NCBI GenBank assembly: GCA_003553445.1
Contig: PWEK01000012.1
Location: forward strand, 1 to 64,000
Reading direction: 5' to 3'
Length of the DNA: 64,000 nucleotides
Source: Elusimicrobiota bacterium
GTDB taxonomy: Bacteria; CG03; SLGR01
A program made the translations under genes and the position numbers. Each line of letters opens with the position of its first letter. Within the stretch, counting starts at the first letter, position 1. Of this stretch, positions 28,755-38,568 are shown one piece after another. A model generated the notes under the pieces. The model was not told the origin of the DNA. It saw only the letters and a list, made by a program, of their open reading frames with translations, and made no database searches.

Positions 28755-30214
28755 TTGTTAGGAATATTCATGAAAGGTAATCTTCTAGTTAATCCCGGAA
28801 CTTGATATATTGTTCCTGGATTCTGAAACTGCTCAATATTCTTCTCAGCTCCAAATGAACCAACAAATATACTATTAGCAACTCCAGAGTCGAAATAAAG
28901 TTCTTCTCCATAAAAAAACCCCATATAGCTCATATTCGATCTAGTAAATTCCATATTCTTTTCTGATAATACCGCCAACATATTGCCACCATTCTCATCA
29001 GCAAAATCAACGGTTAAAAGCGAATTTCTAATAAAAACATCCCCGGTTGCTATAAGGACCCCATTCCCTTCATAATGAATTTCATCTCCCCCCGGTTGAC
29101 TTCCAAACTCTAAGTTTCCTTGTACTACAATGGCGCCTTCAACCGTTAAAGTGCTTCCATCATGATGAAATGAATTATTAATAGTATCACCCGTAAGTGT
29201 ATTTGTATCGAATTCTACACCGGTATTCGCATTAATTATAGCATCATCCTCAATAATTAATGATACCTCCTCTGGAGTTAAAGCGTAATTATTTTCCCCA
29301 AAAATATCATCATGATTCGTAAGGTCAGGTAAATCTAATTCATCATAGAAAGTACTATATCCTATCCCCCTGTCTGAAAAATATTCTAAACCCCCTCTTA
29401 TACTCTCCTTTCCTTTCGGTAGATAAATCCCATCAACTGGACGTTTGTAAGAGTTGCCCTTATGCTCATCTCCTATCTGGTTATCAACACTTATTTCACC
29501 TCTCATAACCCAGACATTTGTTCTCAGAGATTCATAATAACCTCCTTGATATCTTACTCTCGGCAAATCTGGAATCCTATCTTTTAAATCTGAACCAATG
29601 CCTGCATAATAGTTTTGTATACTAGCATATCCTATAAGTTCCAATACAAGCTCATTTTCGCTGAGACCAGTTCCACCAATATAAACAGAACCACAGATAG
29701 TTGCACTTCCCCTAATTTGATCTGCTGACATACCACCGGAAAACAATGCAGACTCACCGGGATTGATATTCATACCCCTTACATCCGCTTGAATTGTTCT
29801 TGTAAAATCACCAACCGTTCCGCTTGCCCTCACCGTGGTCTCATCAGGCAAGGGATCACCAGCGGCATCTACAATAGCCTCAACCTCTGCCTCGTATGTG
29901 CCGTTTCCAAAATCTGCTTCATCTACAATTTGATTTATATTGTTTCCTCCACTGGGAAATAAATTCTCCCAGGTTCCCTCAGCCTGCATTTTTATTTTGA
30001 GCTCCTCTTTTGCCCTCTCCAGGCCCGCTTCCGCCAGCCAAAGCGCCTGGCTTCTTTTTATGTCGTTTTGAACTTCAACTCTTCTTGCCTGGCTCAAATA
30101 TATGAAAGCAAAGCCTGATATAGTCAGAACTAGCACTGTTGCAATGATTGCGGGGAAGGCGAATCCCCGGTTTTGGGGGATATCAGAATTAAACAATGAT
30201 GTTTTTTTTATCAT
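28715..30214 (-). CDS. PilX-like pilus assembly / adhesin-like protein
   Basis: NRGFAFPAIIATVLVLTISGFAFIYLSQARRVEVQNDIKRSQALWLAEAGLERAKEEL: PilX-type N terminus followed by a long polar region. Confidence 0.65.
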   Translation of the reverse strand: MIKKTSLFNSDIPQNRGFAFPAIIATVLVLTISGFAFIYLSQARRVEVQNDIKRSQALWLAEAGLERAKEELKIKMQAEGTWENLFPSGGNNINQIVDEADFGNGTYEAEVEAIVDAAGDPLPDETTVRASGTVGDFTRTIQADVRGMNINPGESALFSGGMSADQIRGSATICGSVYIGGTGLSENELVLELIGYASIQNYYAGIGSDLKDRIPDLPRVRYQGGYYESLRTNVWVMRGEISVDNQIGDEHKGNSYKRPVDGIYLPKGKESIRGGLEYFSDRGIGYSTFYDELDLPDLTNHDDIFGENNYALTPEEVSLIIEDDAIINANTGVEFDTNTLTGDTINNSFHHDGSTLTVEGAIVVQGNLEFGSQPGGDEIHYEGNGVLIATGDVFIRNSLLTVDFADENGGNMLAVLSEKNMEFTRSNMSYMGFFYGEELYFDSGVANSIFVGSFGAEKNIEQFQNPGTIYQVPGLTRRLPFMNIPNNWRILTRSWEVIE

Positions 30215-30234
30215 TTTTTTTACCTCCGGTTTTG

Positions 30235-31452
30235 TTACATTCCCCCCATCATCTGTCCCGCCATCTGAAATATTGGCAGGTACATTACTATTACAAAGGC
30301 GCCTACCATAACGCCGAGTATTACTATTAAAACCGGTTCTATAATAGAGCTTAACCCTTCGACTATAGCGACTACTTCTTTTGTATAGTACTCATAAATT
30401 TTCTCAAGCATATCAGGCACATTTCCGGCCTGTTCTCCTATGGTAATCATTGTGGTTGCCATACTTGTAAACAGAGGAGCCTCTTTCAATGCTTCCGAAA
30501 GGGATGCCCCCTGGGTAACCTCTTCTTTCATAAGTTCAATACTTCTTCTGTAGGGCGCATTATTTACCACTTTTTTTGCAATATCCAGCGATTCCAGTAT
30601 TGGAACCCCGTTGTCCAGAAGCGAACCGAAAGTATGAAAAAACTGCGCAAGTATTACCTTTGCAACGAAATCTCCGAAAATCGGAACTGATATAATCATC
30701 TTATCAATATTGTAACGCCCCCGCTCCGTTCTGTATATAAGATATATCCCGAACACAAGAAGAGCAATAAAAAGCAGTATTAATATTATGTTTCCCACAA
30801 AAAAATCGCTGATTCCAATAGCTATCTGTGTAGGCCTTGGAAGCTCCGCTCCGAAAGACGCAAAAAGATTGCTTAAAGCCGGAATAAGAAACAGCATCAC
30901 GCCCGCGAAGACAAAAATCATAAACCCCAAGACAAATATGGGATACATGCTAGCGGTTTTTATATCCCTGCGTAAATTATTCACCTTTTCCATATAATCG
31001 GCCATATCTTCAAATACCTTTTCCAGATGCCCTCCCTTTTCACCAACCCTGACCATTGATGTAAATACATTACTGAAAACCTTTGGATATTGCGCCATTG
31101 TTTTTGAAAGAGATTCACCATTGGATATTTTTTGTGACATGCTGGTGAGAACCTTTTTCAATGCCGGTTTAGTGGTCATCCCCCTGATGCTTTCTATCGA
31201 AGTTAATATGGTCACTCCGGCTTTTAGCATAGTAGCCATCTGGCGGCAGAATATGGCAATGTCTTTCCTGCTGATGCTTCTTTTCAAAAATACGGGATTT
31301 TTCTGCTCGTTAGACTCCAGTTCTTCTATTGAAACAAGTATCAGGCCGTTTCGGTCAAGAAAACTTGCGAGATGTTCCGCAGTGTTCGTCTCTTTAATTC
31401 CTTCTACCAGCTTGCCTTCGCTGCTCCGCGCTTTGTATTTAAATACAGTCAT
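30235..31452 (-). CDS. pilC: Type IV pilus / type II secretion inner membrane protein (PilC/GspF)
   Basis: FKYKARSSEGKLVEG, FCRQMATMLKAGVTI, two repeated GspF domains, FFHTFGSLLDNGVPILESL. Confidence 0.9.
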   Translation of the reverse strand: MTVFKYKARSSEGKLVEGIKETNTAEHLASFLDRNGLILVSIEELESNEQKNPVFLKRSISRKDIAIFCRQMATMLKAGVTILTSIESIRGMTTKPALKKVLTSMSQKISNGESLSKTMAQYPKVFSNVFTSMVRVGEKGGHLEKVFEDMADYMEKVNNLRRDIKTASMYPIFVLGFMIFVFAGVMLFLIPALSNLFASFGAELPRPTQIAIGISDFFVGNIILILLFIALLVFGIYLIYRTERGRYNIDKMIISVPIFGDFVAKVILAQFFHTFGSLLDNGVPILESLDIAKKVVNNAPYRRSIELMKEEVTQGASLSEALKEAPLFTSMATTMITIGEQAGNVPDMLEKIYEYYTKEVVAIVEGLSSIIEPVLIVILGVMVGAFVIVMYLPIFQMAGQMMGGM

Positions 31453-31469
31453 AAAAAATTCCTTTTCAT

Positions 31470-32549
31470 TTACTGAACCTTAACCCCTTTTATAACCCTC
31501 TGCATATCCTTTTTATCCATTGAGTGCTTTAACGCCTGCTCATATGTTATATCGCCTTTTTTATAAAGTTTTGCCAGTGACTGGTTCATTGTCTGCATAA
31601 AAAATTCGGAACCTGACTGCATTGCGGAAGGCATCTGCTCCGTTTTATCCTCTCTTATCATGTTTCTTATGGCGGATGTAACTGTAAGGACCTCTACGGC
31701 AAGGGTCATTCCTCCCCCCTGCTCTTTTCTGCGCTGAATCAGCTTCTGACAGAAAACATACTGTAGAGTAAGCGAAAGCTGACTTCTGATCTGCGCCTGC
31801 TGATGAGGAGGAAAAACATCGATTATCCTGTTTATGGACTGAGGGGCGTCGGAAGTATGCAGCGTGGCAAAAACAAGATGGCCGGTCTCGGCTATGGTAA
31901 GCGCTGAAGCTATGGTTTCGTGATCCCTCATCTCTCCTATCAGTATTATGTCCGGGTCCTGGCGCATGGCGTATTTAAGCGCATTGGGAAAAGAGTGGGT
32001 GTCTGAATCCACTTCTCTCTGTGAAATAAGGCATGATTTATGCTGATGAACGTATTCAATAGGGTCTTCAATCGTAACCACATGCGAGTTTCTGGTTTCA
32101 TTTAAGTAATTTATAACCGAAGCCAGGGTTGTAGATTTACCGCTTCCTGTGGGACCGCATACAAGAACAAGCCCGGTAGGCAGTTTTACCACATCATTAA
32201 TTGCCTGAGGAAGGCCGAGTTCGTTGAAGCTGTAAAACTCATTGGGTATAGCTCTCATTGCAGAGCATACGGAACCGCGCTGGTAATAAACATTCATCCT
32301 TATTCTGCCCATTCCCTTTATTCCGAAAGAAACATCAAGCTCATGGTCTTTTTCCAAAATCTCCTTCTGGTGCTCATTCAACATACCGTAAATCATATTC
32401 TGACACTTCTTCTTGGAAAGAACCTCACTGTTAAGTTTCCTTAGCTCTCCATCTATTCTGAATATCGGCGGGGCTCCTGCGTGAACATGTAAATCCGAGG
32501 CGCCCTTTTCAAACATCATTTTTAATAATCCGTCAATAAGTACAACCAT
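31470..32549 (-). CDS. pilT: Twitching motility ATPase
   Basis: GASDLHVHAGAPPIFRIDGEL, CGPTGSGKSTTLAS, IEDPIEYVHQHKSCLISQREV, GEMRDHETI, GHLVFATLHTSDA. Confidence 0.92.
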   Translation of the reverse strand: MVVLIDGLLKMMFEKGASDLHVHAGAPPIFRIDGELRKLNSEVLSKKKCQNMIYGMLNEHQKEILEKDHELDVSFGIKGMGRIRMNVYYQRGSVCSAMRAIPNEFYSFNELGLPQAINDVVKLPTGLVLVCGPTGSGKSTTLASVINYLNETRNSHVVTIEDPIEYVHQHKSCLISQREVDSDTHSFPNALKYAMRQDPDIILIGEMRDHETIASALTIAETGHLVFATLHTSDAPQSINRIIDVFPPHQQAQIRSQLSLTLQYVFCQKLIQRRKEQGGGMTLAVEVLTVTSAIRNMIREDKTEQMPSAMQSGSEFFMQTMNQSLAKLYKKGDITYEQALKHSMDKKDMQRVIKGVKVQ

Positions 32550-32727
32550 GTTTACCTCTTTCTTTCAATATTTCACATATCTTCTGCCTGAAGAGAAATT
32601 TACATATTTTTATATTTTCACTTTTTATTTCTCTTCTCAAAATAAATACTAATTCAAATCCTTTATTAATTCAACATAAAACACAATTACACTTCCTTTC
32701 CCCAATACTAATGAAAACACCCTAAAA

Positions 32728-32770
32728 TCAAATTTTAATCAAATTTTTCGCAAATATTCTGCAAAAATTA
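32728..32770 (+). promoter_or_regulatory. Four-unit 11-bp-phased TCAAAT-type direct-repeat array (array B)
   Basis: Units TCAAATTTTAA / TCAAATTTTTC / GCAAATATTCT / GCAAAAATTAA start at 32728, 32739, 32750, 32761. Confidence 0.7.
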
Positions 32771-32819
32771 ATTTAACATAAACCTTGAAACTTTTTCGGC
32801 TGCTTAAATGTCTAATAAA

Positions 32820-32912
32820 TGAAAGAAAATAAATATTAGATCTTTCGTATAAAAGATCAAGAAAAGGCCTCCTACACAAAAACGCGCGGTGTATTCACGC
32901 CGCGCGTTTTTT
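32820..32912 (+). ncRNA. Candidate small RNA (5' end approximate)
   Basis: No ORF; array B and -10-like TCTAAT (32811-32816) upstream; hairpin GATCTTT-CGTATA-AAAGATC (32839-32858); single-stranded GGCCTCCTAC (32866-32875); terminator AACGCGCGG-n10-CCGCGCGTTTTTT (32881-32912). Confidence 0.45.
32881..32912. terminator. Intrinsic terminator, usable on both strands
   Basis: AACGCGCGG TGTATTCACG CCGCGCGTT + T-tract; T-rich on both strands; also lies just past the hydrogenase operon end. Confidence 0.8.
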
Positions 32913-32944
32913 GTTCAGATATGCTTCAACTCTGTCAATCTATT

Positions 32945-34696
32945 TTATTTTTTATATATAGGCCGGGGCTTAAATGTGGTATGCAAAAGTTTCCTGCTTT
33001 TCTCGCTCATGGGGGCTTGCAAAAACTCGCTGTAGAGTTTTTTTACCGCAGGGTTTGAATGTGAAGTTCGCAGTTTTTTCTTTTCATCATCTTTGTATAG
33101 GCCCGAAGCGCGCTTTGAACGAATTTCGTCAGTTACCCCATAGGGCTGACCGCCTCCTCCTATACACCCCCCGGGACATGCCATAACCTCAATGAAATGA
33201 TAAGGCATTTCATCTCCCTTGTCCCTGGCTTGCCTGACTTTATTTAGTACTGTCTCTATATTGCCCATCCCGTGGGCAACCGCGATTCGAATCTCTTTTC
33301 CGGCTATTTCAAGAGAAGCTTCCCTCACCCCTTCAAGCCCTCTTACCGGCTTATAATTCATCTCTTTAAATTCCTCTCCGGTAATATTGTAGCTGGCTGT
33401 TCTGAGGGCCGCCTCCATTACACCGCCGGTTGTTCCGAAAATAGTGCCGGCTCCGCTGTACTCTCCCAATATGTTGTCTGATTCCGATTCGGCCAGATTT
33501 GTAAACTCAAGACCGGCCTGTGAAATCATCCTGGAGAGCTCTCTGGTTGTCAATACCAGATCAACATCATTATAACCGGAAGCTGCCATCTGATAACTTC
33601 GCGTAATTTCATGTTTCTTTGCGGTGCAGGGCATTATGGAAACCATAAAGATATCCGCTGGATCAATCCCTTTAGAGCGGGCATAGTAGGTCTTTGAAAG
33701 AACCCCGAGTATCTGGTGCGGAGATTTACAAGAAGAAAAATGTTTTATTATATCGGGGTAAAATTTTTCCATAAAGTCCACCCAAGAAGGACAGCAGGTA
33801 GTTATAAGCGGTAGTTCCTCGGGAGACGATTTAAATTTCTCCGCAAACTCAAAAGCCTCCTCCATTATCGTAACATCCGCCCCGAAATTTGTATCAAAAA
33901 CAGCATTAAACCCCATCCTTCTAAGAAGCGTATAAAGCTTGCCGGTAAGATTTTCCCCGGGTTCATAACCGAAGGCTTCCCCCACCGTTACTCTCACTGC
34001 CGGCGCAATCTGAACGACACAGTGTTTTTTTTCATCAAGCAGCGCATCCCAGGCCTGCCTCGTCTGGTCATATTCAAATATAGCCCCTGTAGGACAGTGC
34101 GCAGAACACTGGCCGCAGCGTATGCATGGGGACTCAGAAAGCACAATATCCCCGGCGGGAGATATTCTGGTATTGAAACCCCTTTCCAAAAACGAAAGAG
34201 CCCAGACATCCTGCACCTGCTGACATACCTCTATGCATCTGCCGCATAGTATGCATTTCTGCGGAATCAGCTCAATATTCTTAGTTGATTTATCCTCAGG
34301 AAGATTTCTTAGGTGCTCCTCAAAATGATCTTCGCGGATTCCAAAATCCGCTGCAAGTTTCTGAAGTTCGCAAATATTGTTTCTTCCGCATTTAAGACAG
34401 TCGTTGGGATGATTTGACAGAATGAGCTCCAGCACCGTTCTCCGCGTTTCAATTATTTCCGGATCATGTGTTGTTACTGACATCCCCTCTTCAACAGGAG
34501 TACAGCAGGCACGTATCATACGTGAAAAACCCTCCACCTTGACTATGCATATGCCGCATGCAGCCGAAGGATCTATGTCCTGATGCTTGCATAATGTAGG
34601 TATCGCCACCTGCGCATCCCTGGCGGCCTCCAGAATGGTGGTTCCTTTCTCTACTTCAACTTCAATATTATTAATGTTGGCTTTTATTTTAGTCAT
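32945..34696 (-). CDS. NAD-linked [FeFe] hydrogenase catalytic subunit (HndD/HydA-like)
   Basis: N-terminal 2Fe-2S and ferredoxin domains (CILCGRCIEVC, CIRCGQCSAHCPTGA); H-cluster motifs TTCCPSW, MPCTAKKHE, EVMACPGGCIGGGGQP. Confidence 0.93.
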   Translation of the reverse strand: MTKIKANINNIEVEVEKGTTILEAARDAQVAIPTLCKHQDIDPSAACGICIVKVEGFSRMIRACCTPVEEGMSVTTHDPEIIETRRTVLELILSNHPNDCLKCGRNNICELQKLAADFGIREDHFEEHLRNLPEDKSTKNIELIPQKCILCGRCIEVCQQVQDVWALSFLERGFNTRISPAGDIVLSESPCIRCGQCSAHCPTGAIFEYDQTRQAWDALLDEKKHCVVQIAPAVRVTVGEAFGYEPGENLTGKLYTLLRRMGFNAVFDTNFGADVTIMEEAFEFAEKFKSSPEELPLITTCCPSWVDFMEKFYPDIIKHFSSCKSPHQILGVLSKTYYARSKGIDPADIFMVSIMPCTAKKHEITRSYQMAASGYNDVDLVLTTRELSRMISQAGLEFTNLAESESDNILGEYSGAGTIFGTTGGVMEAALRTASYNITGEEFKEMNYKPVRGLEGVREASLEIAGKEIRIAVAHGMGNIETVLNKVRQARDKGDEMPYHFIEVMACPGGCIGGGGQPYGVTDEIRSKRASGLYKDDEKKKLRTSHSNPAVKKLYSEFLQAPMSEKSRKLLHTTFKPRPIYKK

Positions 34697-36456
34697 TCTC
34701 TCTCTACGGCATTAAAACGGCAAACTTCGTAGCATTCACCGCACTTAATACACTTTTCCTGTTCTATTGTGTAACCCTCTTTCCTGTCACCCGAAACGGC
34801 GTTAACCGGGCATTTTTTAAAACATAGGCTGCACCTTGTGCATCTTTCCTGATTTATGGAATATCTCATAAGCTCCGCGCAGCTTCCTGTCCGGCATCTT
34901 CTGTCTTTTACATGCTCTTCATACTCCTGTCTGAAATACTTCAGGGTTGAAAACACAGGGTTGGGAGCTGTCTGCCCCAATCCGCAAAGAGACGCCCTTA
35001 CCATAGCTTCGGATATTTTCTCCATTTTTTCAAGGTCTTCCTCTCTGCCTAAACCTTTAGCTATCCGATTGAGTATATCAAGAAGCTGATACCCGCCTAT
35101 CCGGCAGGGAGGGCACTTCCCGCATGATTCATCTACGCAGAATCTGAGATAAAACCTCGCCACATCTACCATACAGTCGGTTTCATCCATTACGATCATT
35201 CCCCCGGAGCCCATTATAGAACCCAGCTTCTGCAGGTTTTCATAATCCACGGGGGTATCAAGATACTCATAAGGAATCACCCCGCCTGACGGGCCTCCTG
35301 TCTGTACAGCCTTAAGCTCTGCCCCGGTTTCAATCCCCCCTCCCACATCATTTACTATCTCTCTGAGCGTGACACCCATCGGCACCTCAATCAACCCGGA
35401 GTTTTTAACCTTTCCCGTCAATGCGAAAACCTTTGTTCCGGAAGATTTTTCTGTACCGATGCCGCTGAACCATTTGCCGCCTTTTTCAATTATGACCGGT
35501 ATGTTGGCAAGCGTTTCAACATTATTAATTATAGTGGGCTTACCCCACAGCCCCTGTACCGAAGGGTATGGCGGACGAGGCCTCGGTGTTCCCCTTTTAC
35601 CTTCTATTGAAGCTATCAGGGAAGTCTCTTCTCCGCATACAAAAGCTCCGGCTCCCAGCCTTACTTCCATATCAAAGTTGAAATCCGTGCCCAGTATTCT
35701 CTCGCCCAAAAAACCGTGTTCACGAGCCTGATCCAGGGCTTTCTGCACCCTCTCAATCGCCAGAGGGTATTCTGCTCTTATATAAAAATAACCTGTTGAA
35801 GCCCCCGATGTAAAACCGCCTATTATCATCCCCTCTATTACGGAATGGGGGTCGCCCTCAATAATGCTTCTGTCCATGTATGCGCCGGGATCCCCCTCAT
35901 CGGCATTGCATATTATAAATTTCTCGTCGGCTTCAGCCTGACGGGCAAAATTCCATTTCATCCATGTGGGAAATCCTCCCCCCCCCCTTCCTCTGAGGCC
36001 GCTTTCTTTAAGCTCTTCTATTACCTCATCAGGGTTCATCCCTTTTAGAATCTTTTTTAGAGAACTGTATCCGCCTGCGGAAATATAGTCTTCTATTCTT
36101 TCAGGGTCAATCTTTCCGCAGTTTCTCAAAACCACTCTTTTAGTCCGTGATACATCCTTATGGAGCAGCTCTTCTATGGTGGTATTCTCTACTATTGTTT
36201 TCTCAACTATTTTCTCAAAATCCGAAGTGTTTACGTTGCTGTAGATAACATTGTTAGGCCATATTTTCATGACTACGCCCTTGTTATATATGCCGGCAAA
36301 CTCCGCCCGGGCCACCTGAACTCTTTCATGCAGGTCTTTCTTCTTAAGGTAATTAAGAAATTCGGAATAAAAATCCTCTGTCCTGTCTGGATTTGACACC
36401 CCGGTATCTTTAAGAAGTACTACAACCTTATCTTCCATATTCCTCTCGCATTTCAA
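34693..36456 (-). CDS. NuoF/HndC-like NADH-binding subunit
   Basis: GLRGRGGGGFPTWMKWNF, CNADEGDPGAYMDRSI, GAGAFVCGEETSLIASIEGKRGTPRPRPPYP, ESCGKCPPCRIG; C-terminal 2x[4Fe-4S]. Confidence 0.93.
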   Translation of the reverse strand: MKCERNMEDKVVVLLKDTGVSNPDRTEDFYSEFLNYLKKKDLHERVQVARAEFAGIYNKGVVMKIWPNNVIYSNVNTSDFEKIVEKTIVENTTIEELLHKDVSRTKRVVLRNCGKIDPERIEDYISAGGYSSLKKILKGMNPDEVIEELKESGLRGRGGGGFPTWMKWNFARQAEADEKFIICNADEGDPGAYMDRSIIEGDPHSVIEGMIIGGFTSGASTGYFYIRAEYPLAIERVQKALDQAREHGFLGERILGTDFNFDMEVRLGAGAFVCGEETSLIASIEGKRGTPRPRPPYPSVQGLWGKPTIINNVETLANIPVIIEKGGKWFSGIGTEKSSGTKVFALTGKVKNSGLIEVPMGVTLREIVNDVGGGIETGAELKAVQTGGPSGGVIPYEYLDTPVDYENLQKLGSIMGSGGMIVMDETDCMVDVARFYLRFCVDESCGKCPPCRIGGYQLLDILNRIAKGLGREEDLEKMEKISEAMVRASLCGLGQTAPNPVFSTLKYFRQEYEEHVKDRRCRTGSCAELMRYSINQERCTRCSLCFKKCPVNAVSGDRKEGYTIEQEKCIKCGECYEVCRFNAVERE

Positions 36457-36800
36457 AACCTGTTAGTATTAAATTCATAAATACCCGAATCAAGCACCCT
36501 GCCCTTTATAATGTGCTCCTCTATAATCTTCTCGGATATGCCTTCATCCACTTTGCCGTATATAACACGCGGCAAACCTTTATACTTAATCTCAACCAGC
36601 GGCTCGGCATAACAAGCTCCCAGGCAGCCGCAGCGCTTTAACTCAAGATCAAGGTTGTTTCTTTTAATTTCTTTTTTAAGGTGTTCATAGACCTTATCGG
36701 CCCCCGCCGCGACACCACAGGTGCTCATTCCAACCCTTATCCAGTTTTCTCCCTGATCCATGCCTGAGTTTCTTACTTCCGAATTTTCGGGGTTATTCAC
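36453..36800 (-). CDS. (2Fe-2S) ferredoxin-domain subunit (HndB-like)
   Basis: VGMSTCGVAAGA...LKRCGCLGACYAEPLVEI; GTG start overlapping the NuoE-like stop (GGTGAATAA). Confidence 0.82.
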   Translation of the reverse strand: MNNPENSEVRNSGMDQGENWIRVGMSTCGVAAGADKVYEHLKKEIKRNNLDLELKRCGCLGACYAEPLVEIKYKGLPRVIYGKVDEGISEKIIEEHIIKGRVLDSGIYEFNTNRF

Positions 36801-37263
36801 CTGATGACTCCTTATCCATATATTCGGATATGATATCGGCAACCTGAGATTTGGTTACTTTTCCATATACCTTACCGTCAACCGTAATGGCGGGAGCGAG
36901 ACCGCAACAACCAAGACACCTTACTGTGTTAAGCTGGAAAATTCCATCCTCTGTGGTCTCATCCTCCTGTATATTGAGTATATTCTTGAACTCTTTCAGC
37001 ACCCTGCCGGCCCCCTTAAGGTAACAGGCAGTACCCATGCATATCGATATGGTGTACTTCCCGGGGGGATCCAACTTGAAATAATTATAAAAAGTGAGAA
37101 CCTCATATATAGTAGCAAGAGGAACATCAAGCATCCGGGAAAGCTTCATGGAAACCTCGCGGGGAACATACCCGTAGGAGTTTTGAATCTCATGAAATAT
37201 CATTACAAGATTACCCCTGCGACCTTCCCACTTTTTTATAAGTTTATTAAGTTTTTTTTCCAT
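36793..37263 (-). CDS. NuoE/HndA-like subunit
   Basis: YGYVPREVSMKLSRMLDVPLATIYEVLTFYNYF, ICMGTACYLKGA, LNTVRCLGCCGLAPAITVDGKVYG. Confidence 0.92.
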   Translation of the reverse strand: MEKKLNKLIKKWEGRRGNLVMIFHEIQNSYGYVPREVSMKLSRMLDVPLATIYEVLTFYNYFKLDPPGKYTISICMGTACYLKGAGRVLKEFKNILNIQEDETTEDGIFQLNTVRCLGCCGLAPAITVDGKVYGKVTKSQVADIISEYMDKESSGE

Positions 37264-37359
37264 AATGTGCTATATTCAGCCAATTTTATTTCAATTTGTC
37301 AAATTCCCGACAAAGATAATCAAGGATTAGTTATTCAGGGGAGGCTTTTTACTTACCAT

Positions 37360-38022
37360 TTAATCCATGTGCTCACGCAAAAATTCCTGTCTTTCAATAA
37401 ATCGCTCTTCTATTCCGGAGTCCTCACCATACTCATTAAACCTATCTTCATCAATATGAAAAAGGCCCGTCCCGGGTGTCTTGCCCTGATAAACACCGCC
37501 TATAAGCCGCAGAGCCAAATAAAGAACACCCATGGAAATTGCAAAAAAGAAAAAGAGCTTAAACACTTTCTTAACGAAGTTATCTGATAACATGAAAACA
37601 AGAAATTCCCTCCTGGATTCAAATTTTTCAGAGATATTTATAAGAACCAGTCCCGCCATTGAAAAAAACACAATCAGATATCTATGCGGAGAAACCGGGA
37701 ACTTTCTGTGATCGGCATCCCCTCCCGGAGCAGTTTTCCATCCCTCTTGCTGCGGCTCTCTTCCTATGGAAAACTCAAGAGGCTCTTCGGTTTCAAACCA
37801 GAAAGACATTATGAAATCGTGGGTTTTTCTTCTTTCACCGCTTTCGGTGTTTTCATACACCCGTGTAAACCTGAAATATTCAACAGGAAAGAGAAGAACC
37901 CCTATACCAATCAGGCTTAATGCTATAAATAAAAAATTTCTTATAAAAAAAGACTCAATCTGCCTTACCCTATCTTTTTGCTGAATGCATCTGAATAGAT
38001 GCAGATAAAAATTCAAAAACAT
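37360..38022 (-). CDS. Membrane protein of unknown function
   Basis: 220 aa with three or more hydrophobic segments; no recognised family. Confidence 0.5.
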   Translation of the reverse strand: MFLNFYLHLFRCIQQKDRVRQIESFFIRNFLFIALSLIGIGVLLFPVEYFRFTRVYENTESGERRKTHDFIMSFWFETEEPLEFSIGREPQQEGWKTAPGGDADHRKFPVSPHRYLIVFFSMAGLVLINISEKFESRREFLVFMLSDNFVKKVFKLFFFFAISMGVLYLALRLIGGVYQGKTPGTGLFHIDEDRFNEYGEDSGIEERFIERQEFLREHMD

Positions 38023-38025
38023 CTT

Positions 38026-38406
38026 TTATTCCATGCTGATCAACTCCTCAACCTCCCATTTATCCGAAACCCATAAACCGGCAACTTTCACCGCAGGCTT
38101 CCATTTTTTCACCCTTTTAACTGAGCTGCGAATCTGTTTTTTATGTTTTTTGTCGTCTACAGGGTTACCCCCGCAATCACTATGCCCTACGATAAAGACA
38201 CTGCAGGAACCGTGCTTCTCTAATGATATGTCTATTTTATCTATAAGGCTTTCCTTTTTCGGACATCTCTGTTTTGTAAGCAACCCGTCCATCCCCGCCT
38301 CGGTAATCATGTCGACACAATCAACCCTGTAATTTTCTTTTATCCAGTTTATAACCGGCAGCTGGATTCTTCCGTCCATGCAGCTCAAACAAGTAGCAAA
38401 CTTCAT
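38026..38406 (-). CDS. Beta-carbonic-anhydrase-like small protein
   Basis: LSCMDGRIQLPV (CxDxR) and VGHSDCGGNP (HxxC); start placed at internal ATG preceded by GGAAGG. Confidence 0.65.
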   Translation of the reverse strand: MKFATCLSCMDGRIQLPVINWIKENYRVDCVDMITEAGMDGLLTKQRCPKKESLIDKIDISLEKHGSCSVFIVGHSDCGGNPVDDKKHKKQIRSSVKRVKKWKPAVKVAGLWVSDKWEVEELISME

Positions 38407-38568
38407 TTTTACCCTTCCTTTCATTAAATTTTTTTTACTTCTTTTCGATTATACATTTATCATAATTTATTTCTTACCTATATTACAAACGCCAAATAAT
38501 TTGAAATTAAAAAGGGAAAAAGTAGAATGTAATAAAGAAAATTTAAGTAATAGGAGAAAAATTAAATA

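Noticed and set aside
37285-37325. Possible extra TCAAAT array upstream of the hydrogenase operon (TCAATTTGTCAAATTCCCGACAAAG)
   Set aside because: Only one interval is 11 bp; other spacings are 8 and 10, so it does not meet the strict phasing of arrays A-C.
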